Part shown: in pieces, positions 1-11,559 of the stretch
How the letters are laid out: each line of letters starts with the position of its first letter
Position numbering within the stretch: the stretch's first letter is position 1
Origin: Saksenaea vasiformis B4078
Taxonomy: Eukaryota > Mucoromycota > Mucoromycetes > Mucorales > Saksenaeaceae
Length of the DNA stretch: 53,020 nucleotides
Assembly (NCBI GenBank): GCA_000697055.1
Contig: JNDT01001731.1
Location: 1 to 53,020, forward strand
Reading direction: 5' to 3'
Notes under the pieces: generated by a model
The model's database searches: none
Seen by the model: only the letters and a program-made list of their open reading frames with translations
What the model was told of the DNA's origin: nothing
Translations under genes and position numbers: made by a program

Positions 1-2388
1 AGATATCTATGCAAAGCTTCACAAAGCCTGCTCCTTATATCAATCAGGATAGAAGTCACGTTTTATGCAAACTAGTCTACCAGAAAGCGGGAGTGAGCTT
101 CAGTCAGCTTACCAGAAGGCCTAATGTATTTCCTCTGGGTGGCAAGCTCCAGCACGAACAAAAAAAGGACACGTCGCACAAGGCTTTCACTGAATACCAG
201 GGAGACGTCTTTCTTCATCCCGGTTGTACGTTTTGATATAATGCTGTGCGGTTCGGACATTTATCCCAGTGATGAATGCTGCTTCTTTTGTTGTTCGTCG
301 TTCTTCAATCACCAAATAAGACAGTTTCCTGTTTACCGCGGCGTTTATCGTCTGTATGATCCTCTCGCCCTAGCTTAGTTACCTGTTCACACTCTCGTCG
401 GTTTGGAAAGTGAACGAGGTTTGTACATCTGCATTACCATTTCTTTCCCGCCATCCGTCACGCAAAGTAGCTGCACACGAACGAGGCAATTCTGCCCACC
501 CATTTGGTTCATCATTCCTCGTACATATTGATGTCAAACGAAGTAACTCCATTCATATCCAATGAAGCGGCTCCAGCTTCATGTAATCATTGTCAAAGGC
601 TAGATCATCATTATCTGAAGTTGATTTCTATGACGCAAAAGGTCTAACCAGCGCAAACCTGTTCGATTGGTCAGCGCGAAAATTATATTCCATCGACGCA
701 AATCAACACGCAAAACCATGTAAAAGCAATGACTCCTCAGTACGTTGCCATAAGTCTCCTCTTGTCGCTACCATCTATCGTAAGTGTTGGTACTGCGTTT
801 GTTGCAATTTCACAGTAAATAAAACACCGTCAAATTATTATCCCACTTGCTAAAACGTGGATGATTTTTATACTGCTCGAGCAATTTTCAGTAGACAGCA
901 CTGATCATTTTTTCGTTTCTGAATTCACAAAAGGACATGACCTTCTCTTACAGCCATTACGATAACGCTATGATTTTATACCGAAAATTACCTTTGGAAG
1001 CCAAAAAATACGTTTTATTAACCGTCATTCAATGATTATCACGGGAAACGCATCAAGATTCTGAGTGAACCATCTTCGGCATCAATAAAGGACCATTAGA
1101 TAGACTCATCTGCTTCGTCGGAAACTTGGGAAAATTTCCATATAGCATATTCTAATTTGTCTGTGAAAGCAATGACAAATTACAGCTCAAATGACTTTCA
1201 TGATGTCACATGTGTGCGATCGGGATTTGGTGTTAGATGCTCACATTGAACGATATTTATGCATGCTAATCTTGATTGCAGATCCATTCTAAGGACGAGA
1301 AAGTAGTAACTAATTAATTGAGACGACCTCTCTTGTCTATGACCAGATAGCATAGTCCGGAGTGACGAGCTAATTTTTGGATGGAGCGCACGTAGTGACG
1401 CAGAACACCCATCAAGACCAAATCAGTAACTGTCAAGACTTGTTTGCAGAAACTAAGCAGCACGATTATTTATAAATAAAGCGTATATCCTTTACCCAGC
1501 CTAATGAGGTGTCTTAGTGGCGCTACTTGTAACGCTGCGTAAAAAGAACACGACAGGCGTAGCATTCGTCTTGTATGGAAAATCGACATGCAAGGGATGG
1601 CTGAACTAGTGCTACGTTTTGACAATCGGCAAACACAATACCTCAGATCTATTTCAACTATATGTTACTGCGTTGAAGATTATTAGTGGAGCACCAGCAA
1701 ACTATTACGCACAATACTCAAATGAAATAGATGTGGTGTTTTGTGGAATCGGGGCTGTAATGCAAGCAAAAATCTTGGACGGTCAAAATTTCGAAAAAAG
1801 GGCGAGACGATTGTATAGTGCTGCAATTGACTACCTATCGACTTAACATATATTCTTATCTCTCTAGCAAGCATAACTGAGATGACAGACTTGTTACTTA
1901 GATAATGTATTGAACTGAAGTTTTCACTTTCATAAATGACCTGAATCAATATAGCAGCGCATCTCTGTAAAAAGTACTTGTTTATTTCACAAGTCAGAAG
2001 ATTCTTCGTCCCTTATTGTATGGGTCACGTTGAATTTGCAGGACGAAGAAGTTACCCGCTTCTATACAAGAAGGACGCCCCTAATTCCGTGGGTGCGCAT
2101 AGACTGCATAACATGGACTGTATCATTGGTAAACAAAGTACTATTCAAGATACGACATACTGAGTGTGTGTGTGTGACAAGGTTTACGTACTTTGAGTGT
2201 GGGCATAAAGCACCAACACGGTCATGCAGCCTAAATGGCATACAAAAAATGGGCGATCGTGGATATGTAATAAAGAAGTTGATATCCGTACCGGGGATGT
2301 TTGTACCAACAGAGCCAAAGAGGAAGAAAAAAAGAAGGAAAAAGAAGTGCTCTCTTTAAATATGCATCACTTCCCGTTATCTGAGACA
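1..2388. other. Gene-poor stretch, no supported gene
   Basis: I found no gene here that I can support. Short open frames occur on both strands but lack family motifs, coherent splicing or compositional bias. One frame (1619-1846, +) reads like a protein fragment of about 75 residues with the segment GAPANYYAQYSNEID, but no flanking exons could be joined to it. The stretch may be decayed intergenic DNA like that seen elsewhere in the window. Confidence 0.4.
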
Positions 2389-2645
2389 TTCTTTTTGTGT
2401 GAGATAAAAGAAACCTATCTTCAACACACTTTTTGCATGAGACGACGGAATCCTGTTTCTGAGACATCGTTTTTATGAGTCAAAAGAACCCGATCACTGA
2501 TTCACCCCTTTGCATGAGACGATGATACCCTATCACCGACACGCCTTTTGCATGAGCCAAAGAACCCTACCTTTAACACGTCCTTTACACGAGACAATGG
2601 CAAATCTTTTGCGTTAGATAATGGAAAGCTACCGGTGACACTGAC
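2389..2645. repeat. Diverged minisatellite, about 38-40 bp unit
   Basis: About seven imperfect head-to-tail copies of a 38-40 bp unit lie here. Each opens with a T-run followed by GCATGAGACGA or a close variant, and continues with a segment like ACCCTATCTCTGACACG. Alternate copies carry AGACGA or AGCCAAAGAAC, suggesting that a two-unit block was duplicated. The last copies decay by substitutions and a deletion. No coding frame runs through it. Confidence 0.6.
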
Positions 2646-3474
2646 GTAACATGAAAGAGTATGACACGTAAATCATAACATCGGATGAACGTAAAAACAC
2701 ATCAAAGCGCAGAGTTTATCTAGAAGTGACGCCGAATAATTTCAAATAGACGCAAAGTCATGGGAAAAGTCCTGTAGTTACATAAAGCGCGCTAGGCGCA
2801 GATGCGATGCTTTTCATATTTCACCATCAACTATGCAATAGATGGTACTTCACTCCAGAAGAATATGTCCCCCTGAAGTAACATCTCATTTCTTTTTCGT
2901 CCATTCACCTCCACATTGGGAATAGCTGTAATTTTCAGAAAAAACATTTTTTTTGCCAAAATGAAGCACATTCGGGATGGCGACCATAAAAAAAATTAGT
3001 GTGCTTGTTCATGTTCAGTGAAGATCAAACGCGGCCAATCTCCTCTAATACACTAAAAACTCTCTTTTTTTTTAATCCTGATAACCTACAATTTCAGTGG
3101 CAAAGAAGATCCTTCATTAAGATTCCTTTGTACAATATACTTCGTTAAGTTCTGTAATAACACAGTTTGCGGTAACAATGATAGCAAGTACAAAGATATC
3201 GGTCCAAAGTAGAAGAGCCAACCCAGTGTGCAGAAAGTGTGACGACGTCATTCCCGCAACTGCCAAAAAAAAAAAAGAAAGAAAAAAGAGCGACCTGGCA
3301 TGTACGTCGTTGCTACAATCATACTCCTTTGTTTTCCTCCCATTCAGTGACAATAACTCTCTATTGTCCCTATCTACATCTGCCTCACCATCCTGTTTCG
3401 TCTTCCTTGCTCGCGATCAGAGCGCACCACGCAAATTAGTTTTCCATTCCCCGCACTCATCTAAACATAATTTC

Positions 3475-4484
3475 ATGTCTGTTGTTCAGTCTTCACCACC
3501 GAAAAGTCCCGTTCAACAGGTCTCAGGTCCGAAGCCAGGCGAGGGTCTTATATGTCAATGGCAAGATTGTATGCGCCCGTTTTCAGATCATACCAAGTTA
3601 GGCACCCATCTGTCCGAAGGTAGAGTTGACAGTGTTTACAGTCTCAGCTCTTATTCTCTGTATCGACAGATCACGTTGGATGGAAAAAAGGCGAATATTG
3701 CTGCGAATGGACAAACTGTTCCAGACAAGGCATCAAATGTCATAACAGATTTGCGTTGATGATGCATCTTCGCATACATACAGGCGAAAAGCCGTTTGAA
3801 TGTGTGCATCCTGGCTGTAGTCAGACGTAAGCCTTATATTGAAAATGAATACGGATGATTTAAACTAGGGCGTTACTTATCTGGTTCCTCAGATTCGGTC
3901 GGATGGATGCATTGATGCGACATCGAAAAACGGAGCATGGCGAAGAAATGCCTGTGGACGTGAAAGGAAAAGCACCTGTGAATACCACAAAGCCACTGCA
4001 GCGATCCTCAACAAAGAAGAAACCGAAACAACCACGCCCAGACGATCATCATCTAATGGATATGAAGAGTAAGCGGAGGAAAGTACAAGAGACTGGCCAT
4101 TCGTGGGATACATCAGACGATTCAAATGATTCGTTTGATGAGTCAGAACTTCATCCTGAAACTTTCCCCGGACGAGGAGATAAATATTCAATGCCATCAT
4201 ATCGGTTTCACGCGCCTGCCAATGGCTCATCACCTCTTGGCAAATACAAGCTTGCAAAGGCAAAACTTCAATATATATTACGAGAAAATGAGATGCTCAA
4301 TGACGAGTATGCAGCAGCACAAAAGAAACTAAAACGACTGCGGACTGAAAGACGAGTGCTGCTAGAAGCGTTAATGCAAGCAGAAGGAGACCAAGCAGAC
4401 GATGATAACGACGAGCCGTCGGTAAGAAGAAGGGAAGAAGTTCCTGAGGAGGATTCACAATCTGTTGAGGAACCCACTGCATGA
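3475..4484 (+). CDS. IEC1: C2H2 zinc-finger protein with INO80-type helix, Iec1-like
   Basis: Three exons (3475-3619, 3670-3826, 3893-4484) join in frame to about 297 residues. The start is the ATG heading MSVVQSSPPK, just before the conserved region. Three consecutive C2H2 fingers occupy residues 27-116: C27/C32, then C60/C65 with H81/H85, then C93/C98 with H111/H116. The linker between the last two is TGEKPF. A basic and acidic linker follows, then a charged helix (about 213-265, LGKYKLAKAKLQYILRENE) that resembles the INO80E/F-type helical region of INO80 remodeller subunits. The finger set ending in DALMRH resembles fission yeast Iec1. The protein should therefore be a nuclear subunit of the INO80 chromatin remodeller. 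Both introns are 50-66 bp with good signals. An alternative is a free-standing C2H2 transcription factor. Confidence 0.75.
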
Positions 4485-4692
4485 TGTGCTTTTGCCGTAG
4501 AGTCCTGTGTTAACCGACGCAAAACAAAAAGTAAATGTGACAGCACAAGTAAACATGAACTACGACAGTAACACGATAAGCTATGACATTTCTGATGGTT
4601 AAAACGTATCGAGCGCCAACGGAAGATAAAACTTTTTGAGATTAAAAGAAAAGCTTGTGTGGCCGTTGGCTGCTGCATAATTATATCGTTAT

Positions 4693-4962
4693 ACTGCTTA
4701 CTGAAGGATTCTTACGCTATCTAAATAAAATTGGCGTTCACGAAGAGGCAAAGTTGCGCTAAGGAAAAAGAAAATTGAATATGCATGATTAATTCGTAAG
4801 CTTTTACTTACGTTCAACTTGGGTCCCTCGGTGGGCTCAAAGTTTATTCGAGCAGTATAAAAATTGATTCTAGGATAACAGTTGGATGTCATCTTCAGTT
4901 ACCTCCCGGAAGTTTCCCCACATGACTGCGGGAGCCGGTGCCGCAACTTAGGTCCGCGGACC
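4693..4962 (-). repeat. Dispersed structured repeat, partial copy F
   Basis: Read on the minus strand, this segment aligns with the 3' half of the family also found at 13.3, 18.9, 39.8 and 44.0 kb. It keeps the hairpin zone, the marker CTGCTCGAATAAA, the junction GGGACCCAAGTTGA, a GTAAGT donor (4811) and a CCTTAG acceptor (4760-4759) enclosing 53 bp, and an end resembling AGTAAGCAGTA. It is the only copy on this strand and lacks the 5' half of the element. Confidence 0.65.
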
Positions 4963-5589
4963 CAGTATAAAAAAAGGACAAATGGTTAGAATCCGAATTT
5001 CCTTGATGAAGCGCTACAAAGGAGGATTTGGAGGATATACATAAGGATGAGTGATAACTGTGCATACAGATGGGTGACATTGTTTTCACTTACCGAATAT
5101 GATACAAGGAGCCTGTAGGTTAAGACATAAACATGGAACATGAGGATCTATACATAGAATCACTTGACATCCTCACCGAGAATGTTTGTGAAGGACAGAG
5201 CTGAAGAAATAAAATAAAACAATAAATATCCATGCGGTTCCTTTAAGTATGGATTATTCTGAAACCATCACTGAGCCATTTCAATGCAAAACGACGTCTC
5301 ACTTCAATGGAACGTTTCTTCATCTTGAGGCATTCTTACGCTTTTGGATATGGTATCGAGGAAACCATTGATGAACCATCTGAATGCAAGAAAAGTCGTC
5401 CTTGCCTCAATGAAACGTTCCCTTATACAAAGATATCCAACAGCAAATACGCCAACACGGTCAATGGCATCGTTACCACTTACATACGCAATACCATCAG
5501 CAGCATTTGCCATAACGTCACCACTGATACTACCGGGATCAATACCATTGGCAGCAATATCACCTACGAATATCACTGACATCAGTATC

Positions 5590-6240
5590 ATCTAAAATAC
5601 GACGCAGCTGTGCAATATTGCAACAAATATGGACGCAAAGTTAAGTCAAGAAAGGGTGATGTGCCCAAGCTATAATAGAAATATGAGCCTGAGGGAAATA
5701 AGGAAGGAGAAAGCCAAGAAGCGATTGATATATTTTTTTCGTCATCATCAATAGAATTTGCCATCCACATCCGCGTCTCATATTTTGACAATGCCAAAAT
5801 CGCACCAGAAGACAACAAAATTTCAAGCAAACGAGAATATCATCCTCAAGCCATCCTTCAAAGGTCCTAGTAGTCCTAGGAAAGGAAAGGCAGAGGTAAC
5901 GTCGAGCCCAACGTAGAACTTGTAGAATTTCCTAGCTAGTTCTCATATCGATTGAGCGGAGCGGTAAATGTGTCAAGAATAAAGCTCGATAATGTAGGAC
6001 CGATTTCCGGATCAGCTACTGGGTGGTTTCGCACACCTCAATGTAATTGGCAACCGCTGCATAGCCCGTTCGAGAATGCAGCATGATGACCCAGCCAGCA
6101 AGTGACTAAGGCATATTGCATGTGAGGAAGCATAGAGCAATTCTTTAAAAATGTGACAATTTCATCGTTGATTTCCGCATACTGATCAGTAAGCAGAGTA
6201 TTCAAGTAGGGGCACGAATAGACACTAACAAACACATGAA
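5590..6240 (-). pseudogene. Decayed coding sequence of unknown family
   Basis: The minus strand shows protein-like segments interrupted by stops and frame changes. The first contains NTLLTDQYAEINDEIVTFLK and a Cys/His-rich tail. After one in-frame TGA it continues as GVRNHPVADPEIGPTLSSF. Further fragments in shifting frames (for example a segment with CDFGIVKI) run down to about 5590. I do not recognise the family. The order of the fragments suggests one former gene. Alternatively, some frame changes could be introns I did not resolve. Confidence 0.3.
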
Positions 6241-6575
6241 CTAAACATGTGCGATGTCTGAAAAAAAACAGAGAATAAGCGAAAAAAACGAGGATGCAGA
6301 GACAATCTCTGGATTCGCGCTCTCTCTCGGATAATGATCTTAGGTGTTTGGCCTATCGTTTCCACAAAAATAAAGCAATATGCAGGTAGCAGCATCAGAG
6401 TAAATGTATGAAAAATCATTACTGTAACCAGCAGCCACCACAAAGCATTTAACGCCGACATTTGTTTTCCGTGATAAGATTGGTGCAGGTGTAAATGGAA
6501 AATGGAAGTTAAATTTTGCAATGCGAGTCTGAAAGGAGAGATAACAAAAGGATCCTAGTGGCAAGTCGGCGAATT

Positions 6576-6923
6576 CTATGACATCGGGGTACGCACGCGG
6601 ATATCTTTAGTGTGGTCTTGGTATGCCGGTGGAGGTGCGCCATATGGCGATTTGTAAGCCGCTGCTGGTGGCTGGATAGTCATATCTGATATATTGTTCT
6701 GACTTATTGAATCTTCTGGTGTTGTATTTCGTCTATTTGTTGTTGATACGGTAGCATTGCTAAGACCTGCTGGAATCTTGCATGTTAGCATGGCAATTGC
6801 AAATGTTATGTACTTACCACCTTGATTAGCGGATAACCTGCGTCTCCTTACAGCAAGATAGAAAGCTAATAAGAATAACAGTACACATAAGACCCATAAA
6901 ATATTAAATGCTGTCAGCTCCAT
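6576..6923 (-). CDS. Small single-pass membrane protein with PPxY motif
   Basis: From MELTAFNILW the frame encodes 115 residues unspliced. A hydrophobic segment at about residues 7-26 is followed at once by a basic cluster (RRRR), so the tail should be cytosolic (positive-inside rule). The tail is Pro-rich and holds PPPAY near the C-terminus, a PPxY motif of the kind bound by WW domains of Rsp5/NEDD4 ubiquitin ligases. This layout resembles Rcr1/Rcr2-type adaptors in yeast, which is an inference from architecture alone. A GTAAGT donor and a CTAAC branch-like site inside the frame suggest a short intron (about 45-60 bp within 6773-6831), which would shorten the protein by about 15-20 residues. 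A longer in-frame start exists at 7064. Confidence 0.5.
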   Translation of the reverse strand: MELTAFNILWVLCVLLFLLAFYLAVRRRRLSANQGGKYITFAIAMLTCKIPAGLSNATVSTTNRRNTTPEDSISQNNISDMTIQPPAAAYKSPYGAPPPAYQDHTKDIRVRTPMS

Positions 6924-7064
6924 GTTGAAAGAATAAGTATAGAAGGGAAGTAACCGTATGCGGTGCGATTCACATCGGTGACCTAACGCACAGCGGCATG
7001 GCGGAAAAGTCCACAGAAGTCCGACAACTTCCTTTTGAGGAAAAGCAGAGCTGGTCAAGTTCAC

Positions 7065-7573
7065 GCACTGATGAAATATTCCATTTTACGTTGATATGTG
7101 GTTTTTATTGAGACGCTGTGTTCTTTTTTTTTTTTTCATGCTGGGTACCATGCCAGAGGTTAATCTCGTTACCTGGCACAGAAAATATCTCAGTCAACAG
7201 AATGCGGTGGGTGGTAAGGGGAGACCCAGGTCTTCCTTTAGTTCATTACTTGAACTAACTTTATCAATTGAGCGTAATTGGTCAACGTGCCAACTATTCG
7301 ATACCTAGAAAACATCAACCCACACAACACGTGTCATTGTGAACCATACTAATGGCGTTCAGGGAAAGATCCCGTCCTACCAAAATATAATAATCATTGT
7401 TCGGCTCAATTGTCCATATGTAATGTTTTCTCAACTATTCCGTTCTCGTTCAAATTGTATGATTTCTATCCCGTCAGTCTTTTCGTAAGCAGTATAGTCA
7501 TAGATCTCAACCACATCTCGGTAGTCGGTGTTTCAATAAGCTGTAAAAACCGGATCTCCACCACGAAAAAACA
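7065..7573. other. Intergenic region between divergent genes
   Basis: This region separates the divergently oriented membrane-protein gene and POP4, so it should hold both promoters. I see a T-run at about 7126-7138 but no convincing conserved element or RNA gene. Confidence 0.4.
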
Positions 7574-8461
7574 ATGAAGCCCGTCAAATCTCCATGTCCA
7601 AACGTATGCAATGAGGCGATGAATCTTTTGCTTTCTAAACTCTTGTTTATTATTGTGTAATAGCTGAGAATCTATATAGCACGCTTGTTCGGAAAACGGA
7701 CGATGTTGCCATCAAGGAGGTACGCGACAGTAGAATCAGGCTTAAAGATCGTGAGATTAATCCTGGCTGAAGGATGATGTCAAAGCCATAGTGAGCGAAT
7801 TCGTTCCTTCATCAGGAGAGAAAGCGTTAAAAAATATGAAAGCTGTTTATTTGGACGCTGCCAATGTTCCCGTGCTAAATGACAACAAAAAGAAAAAGAC
7901 AAAGAAACAACACCTTCGCGATCGACCATTAAGTGCAAAGGAACGACGTTTGTTCAAAGTGTATGATATTCCAAGCGATATGCGCTACGAGTGTTTTGTA
8001 CCATTGCATAACCTTTGGCAAGGCTATATGAAAGAACTTTATGGACAAGGGTGCGATCCACAACAGTTTGCACAAAAATTACTCAAGGCCGACTTTCACG
8101 GTGCCATCTTTACAGGTAAAAACAATACGGATTCACAATAGTAAACTCATACCGAGACGACGATGTTAGTTATTAGAAGTACAAATCCAAGTTATGTGGG
8201 CGTCACTGGAATTGTTGTACAAGAGACTCTCAATCTGTTCAAAATTGCTACGAAAGATAATCGCATAAAGCGTAAGTGTCTTACGATGCCTATGTATTTA
8301 ATTTCTCACATGGCGCAGAGATCCCAAAAAATGGTTCCGTGTTTACAATGAGGACAGATGCATGCGCGTATGTATTCACTTTGTACGGTCAGCAACTGCT
8401 TTGCCGAGCAGCAGAACGAGCAGCGAAAAAGTTTAAGGCCAAGCCGACGATCGATCTTTGA
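7574..8461 (+). CDS. POP4: RNase P/MRP protein subunit Pop4 (Rpp29)
   Basis: Five exons (7574-7603, 7669-7719, 7773-8115, 8170-8271, 8319-8461) keep frame throughout and give 222 residues, close to the 220 of human POP4. The N-terminal part reads NLYSTLVRK and then an acidic helix. A basic linker (KKKKTKKQ) precedes the conserved core, which shows the Sm-like barrel signatures HGAIFTVIRSTNPSYVGVTG, IVVQETLNLFKIATKDN and IPKNGSVFTM, and the C-terminal helix AAERAAKKFKAKPTIDL. Pop4 binds the RNA of RNase P and MRP and acts in tRNA 5' maturation and pre-rRNA processing in the nucleus. The first exon encodes only ten residues and is the least certain part. The gene ends 108 bp from the convergent DPP3 gene. 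Confidence 0.85.
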
Positions 8462-8569
8462 ATATTCTTCTATTCACCCTGTAGATAAAAGCCATCATTC
8501 ATCATACAATGGAAATCAAAAAAATCGATAATAATACAGAAGTGGGATTTGTAGATTGTATCCATGGGA

Positions 8570-10850
8570 TTAGACTCTACGTTCTACGTAGCTCTGGATC
8601 ATGCCAACAGCCGATGCTTCGTATTCTTTCAATAGGACCTTGCCATTTTCAAGGAACGTGTTTGCCTGAACGAAGGCTTTGCGTGGCTGTTTGCTACGGA
8701 TTACGATGTCACGCATTTCTTTCCAGTCATCGGGTACGCTTGTGATGTCTAGGTACATCTGTGTTCCACCAACTTCGTCAGCTGTGGCCTTGTAGGTCTG
8801 CAACTTAAGTAAAAACTCCCTCACGGCGGGTGCTCCCACTGATCGGATTTTCGTTCTATCCATATGGATCTCTAAGCTGCCTTGGTCACCATCAGCTGCA
8901 ACAGGCTTAATTTGGACGAATTCTTGGCCAGCTTTCATCATTACATTAAGGATGGCATAGCGTGCTTGCATGTGTGCTTGACCCCACTAACAAATGTACG
9001 GTTCTAATAAGATATTGCGATACAAATAACCTCAGACATTACCTTTTTAGCGGAAGGATCGTAGAACTCGAGGGCAGTAAGACCAGCTCTTGCCATGTTC
9101 AAATACATCATATACAGAATATCCTCAGCCTCCTGACCTTCGTAATTGAAGATCTTAAGGATATCGGGGTAGGGTCCAAGCGTCAATGCAATACATTCTG
9201 CGCGACACTCCTCGTAGCTTGCAGCGATACCTTTGAACAAGGAGCTAAAGGTCTGTCCAGGCTTGTACCAGGTTGAGATAGGCTGGTTGGTCAGTGGATG
9301 GACCACTGTCTCTGGGTCGAAATTCAATTTTCCATCCGCATCCTCGGACAACAACTTGCCGGTACCGTGACCGAGCTCGTGTGTTCCGACCTGAACTTCA
9401 AAAGATGCGTTGCGATACTTGCGATAGAGATCTAGGTCGGCTGGGCGTACGAATGGGAACTTCTCATCGGGAGACTGGGCCGAGATTACATTACCCAACG
9501 ACACATTTTTGGAACCCAAGATCTGCGTGATGTTGGTGTAATTAGGGATATTGATACCTGCAGGTACACCTGCAGTTGCAAAGGATAGCACTTCAAGCGA
9601 CGTGAAATCTGGCTTGTTAATGGTGTCTCTTTCAAACGCAGCTGGCCAGGGCAGACGAGAAACGAACGTAGGGGCTTCAGCCACGAGACGGTTGAATTTA
9701 ACTGTCTGTTCCTTGTTGATCATTGCAACAAAACCCTCCCACTCGGCGCGTACACCTTGCGGATCACGGTAGGTTTCGATAAATCCAATGTTCGTCTCCA
9801 CAGACGGGTTAATATCTTTCAACCAGTGACGTTGCGACTCCATGTGTGCTTCGACAGACCCAGTCACGAAAGACTCGTAATAGGCTTCTAACATCTTCTT
9901 TTGATTCTCGTTTGCAGAATAGGCAAGTGCTTGCTTGATATTTTCCGCAATTTTAGCCATTTGGGGCTGGAAATCTGTGTATACGATCTTCAGAGTGGCA
10001 CCGTTTTCTAATTGATGGGACACAGACGAAGGTCCGGAACCTGCAGCTACCAACAACTGGTATCCATTCTCAGTCTTGAACAATCTAAGAATTATAGTCT
10101 GCCGTTGGTTCAATCTTTTCCCACTAAATGCCAAATCCTACCTTGTGTTCAGTGGTTCAATCTTTGCCTGTTCAAGATATTGTTGAACCAATTTGATATC
10201 CTCCTTTGTAACATTCTCTGAGTAATATCCAGACCGATGTCCATCATCTGGGAATCCTAACAGATTGTTCGCGACAGGTTCCACACGAAAGATCTCATCT
10301 TTGACTTTGGAAAACAATGAAACAGCATCTTGTGATCCACTGGCAAGAACGATTTTTTGGAAATCGTCGGCAGACAACCGAGGGATGAACTTCTCGTCGC
10401 CAAATGACTTGTAATTACTGAGGTTTCCAAGAAATTGTGCTGAGTACTGCAAGAAATGTTCGAAGGTCTCTTCGGAAACACCGCTATAAAATGCACAAAT
10501 GAGTGTTTGCTACGAGAACAGACGTCATTTTCTTCTTTGTACCTCTTCTGAGCCAAGTCCTGGACCTTGATTAACTGACCATTGCGATCGGAAAACACAT
10601 GCAAGATCAAGTCATAAATGTCACCGGCCTTCGCATTGGTTTGAGTGACAATGATGCGGGTACCTTCAAAGGACGCGCGAGACATGTAATGAGCATACTT
10701 TTGCTCAGTGTCAGAAAGCGATTCGAAGAATGATTTGGCCTCCAGCCGAGAAAAGGGGGTCCTTTCATCCGCAAGGTAACGCGAAGTAGTTGTCATGAGT
10801 CGGGTGAAAGAGGTTTTAAACAAAGACGGCCGTAAAAGGGCGCGGTACAT
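8570..10850 (-). CDS. DPP3: Dipeptidyl peptidase III (M49) with pentapeptide zinc motif
   Basis: Four exons (10850-10543, 10483-10142, 10084-9043, 8986-8570) join to 702 residues; the human enzyme has 737. Family marks are NYKSFGDEKF, the zinc site, and EECRAE, which supplies the third zinc ligand. DPP III removes dipeptides from peptide N-termini, normally in the cytosol. The zinc site reads H452-E-L-G-H456, one residue shorter than the usual HELLGH; the frame is open on both sides and no intron explains it. The first 25-45 residues are rich in Arg, Ser and Thr and poor in acids (MYRALLRPSLFKTSFTRLM), like a mitochondrial presequence. A second Met at residue 19 (MTTTSRYL) could give a cytosolic form. 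Introns are 56-59 bp. Confidence 0.92.
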
Positions 10851-10894
10851 TTTGTAAAATAGGTAAATTTCCTTGCGTTCCCAGGCACCAGATC

Positions 10895-11330
10895 ATGGCA
10901 CATCCATCTCGTGAAGATAGGAAATCGCTATTTTTTGCTTATCAACGATTGGCTGAACACCCGATGTGTGTCACTACCATATTCGGTAATAATTTCCTTC
11001 AATGAAAACGAAAATTTTTTTTCATCATTTGTTACAAAATCTCGGTCTTGGAAGCATTCAACTCGCTTTAACACACACAAGTTATTATACAAACGTTTTG
11101 TAGCGGCGTATGCGCCGAAAACATGCAAATGGATGTGTCTTCTCTAGGAGCATTTGATGGACCCAAACCTTAAACGGTTGTACGAACTCAAAATTCGTTC
11201 AATAGCCAGTACCGAGATCTTGTAAAAGATGGAGTAACAACCAATGAAAACGTTACAGTGATACATACTGCTCTCGAAGATCTTTGATATAGACACTCGA
11301 TGCAGAAATATCGAATTTGGCGTAAGCTGA
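10895..11330 (+). pseudogene. Fragmentary coding sequence divergent from DPP3
   Basis: An ATG at 10895 opens a protein-like segment (MAHPSREDRKSLFFAYQRLA) that ends at a possible GTAATA donor. Further downstream, segments such as MDPNLKRLYELKIRSIASTE and KDGVTTNENVTVIHTALEDL follow in different frames. Some frame changes can be read as introns (for example an acceptor at 11150), but I could not assemble one continuous model. It is either a small multi-exon gene or a decayed one. The family is unrecognised. Confidence 0.3.
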
Positions 11331-11559
11331 AATAAAAGTTTAGGGTTATCGAAAAGACAGTGCGACACTGCAGTCACTTGCTCGCTTTCATTATAAGATA
11401 ATCCACTGCATCATGTTTTGTTGAAGATTCTAGTTTGTATGCTTGGTACTTCCCGATTAAACAATGATAGCATTGACGAAGAGATAAAACATAGATAACG
11501 GGATCGCAAGTTAACTTTCTCAACGTAACTACCTTAGGATTGCTGTCCCTTCTCTCTTG

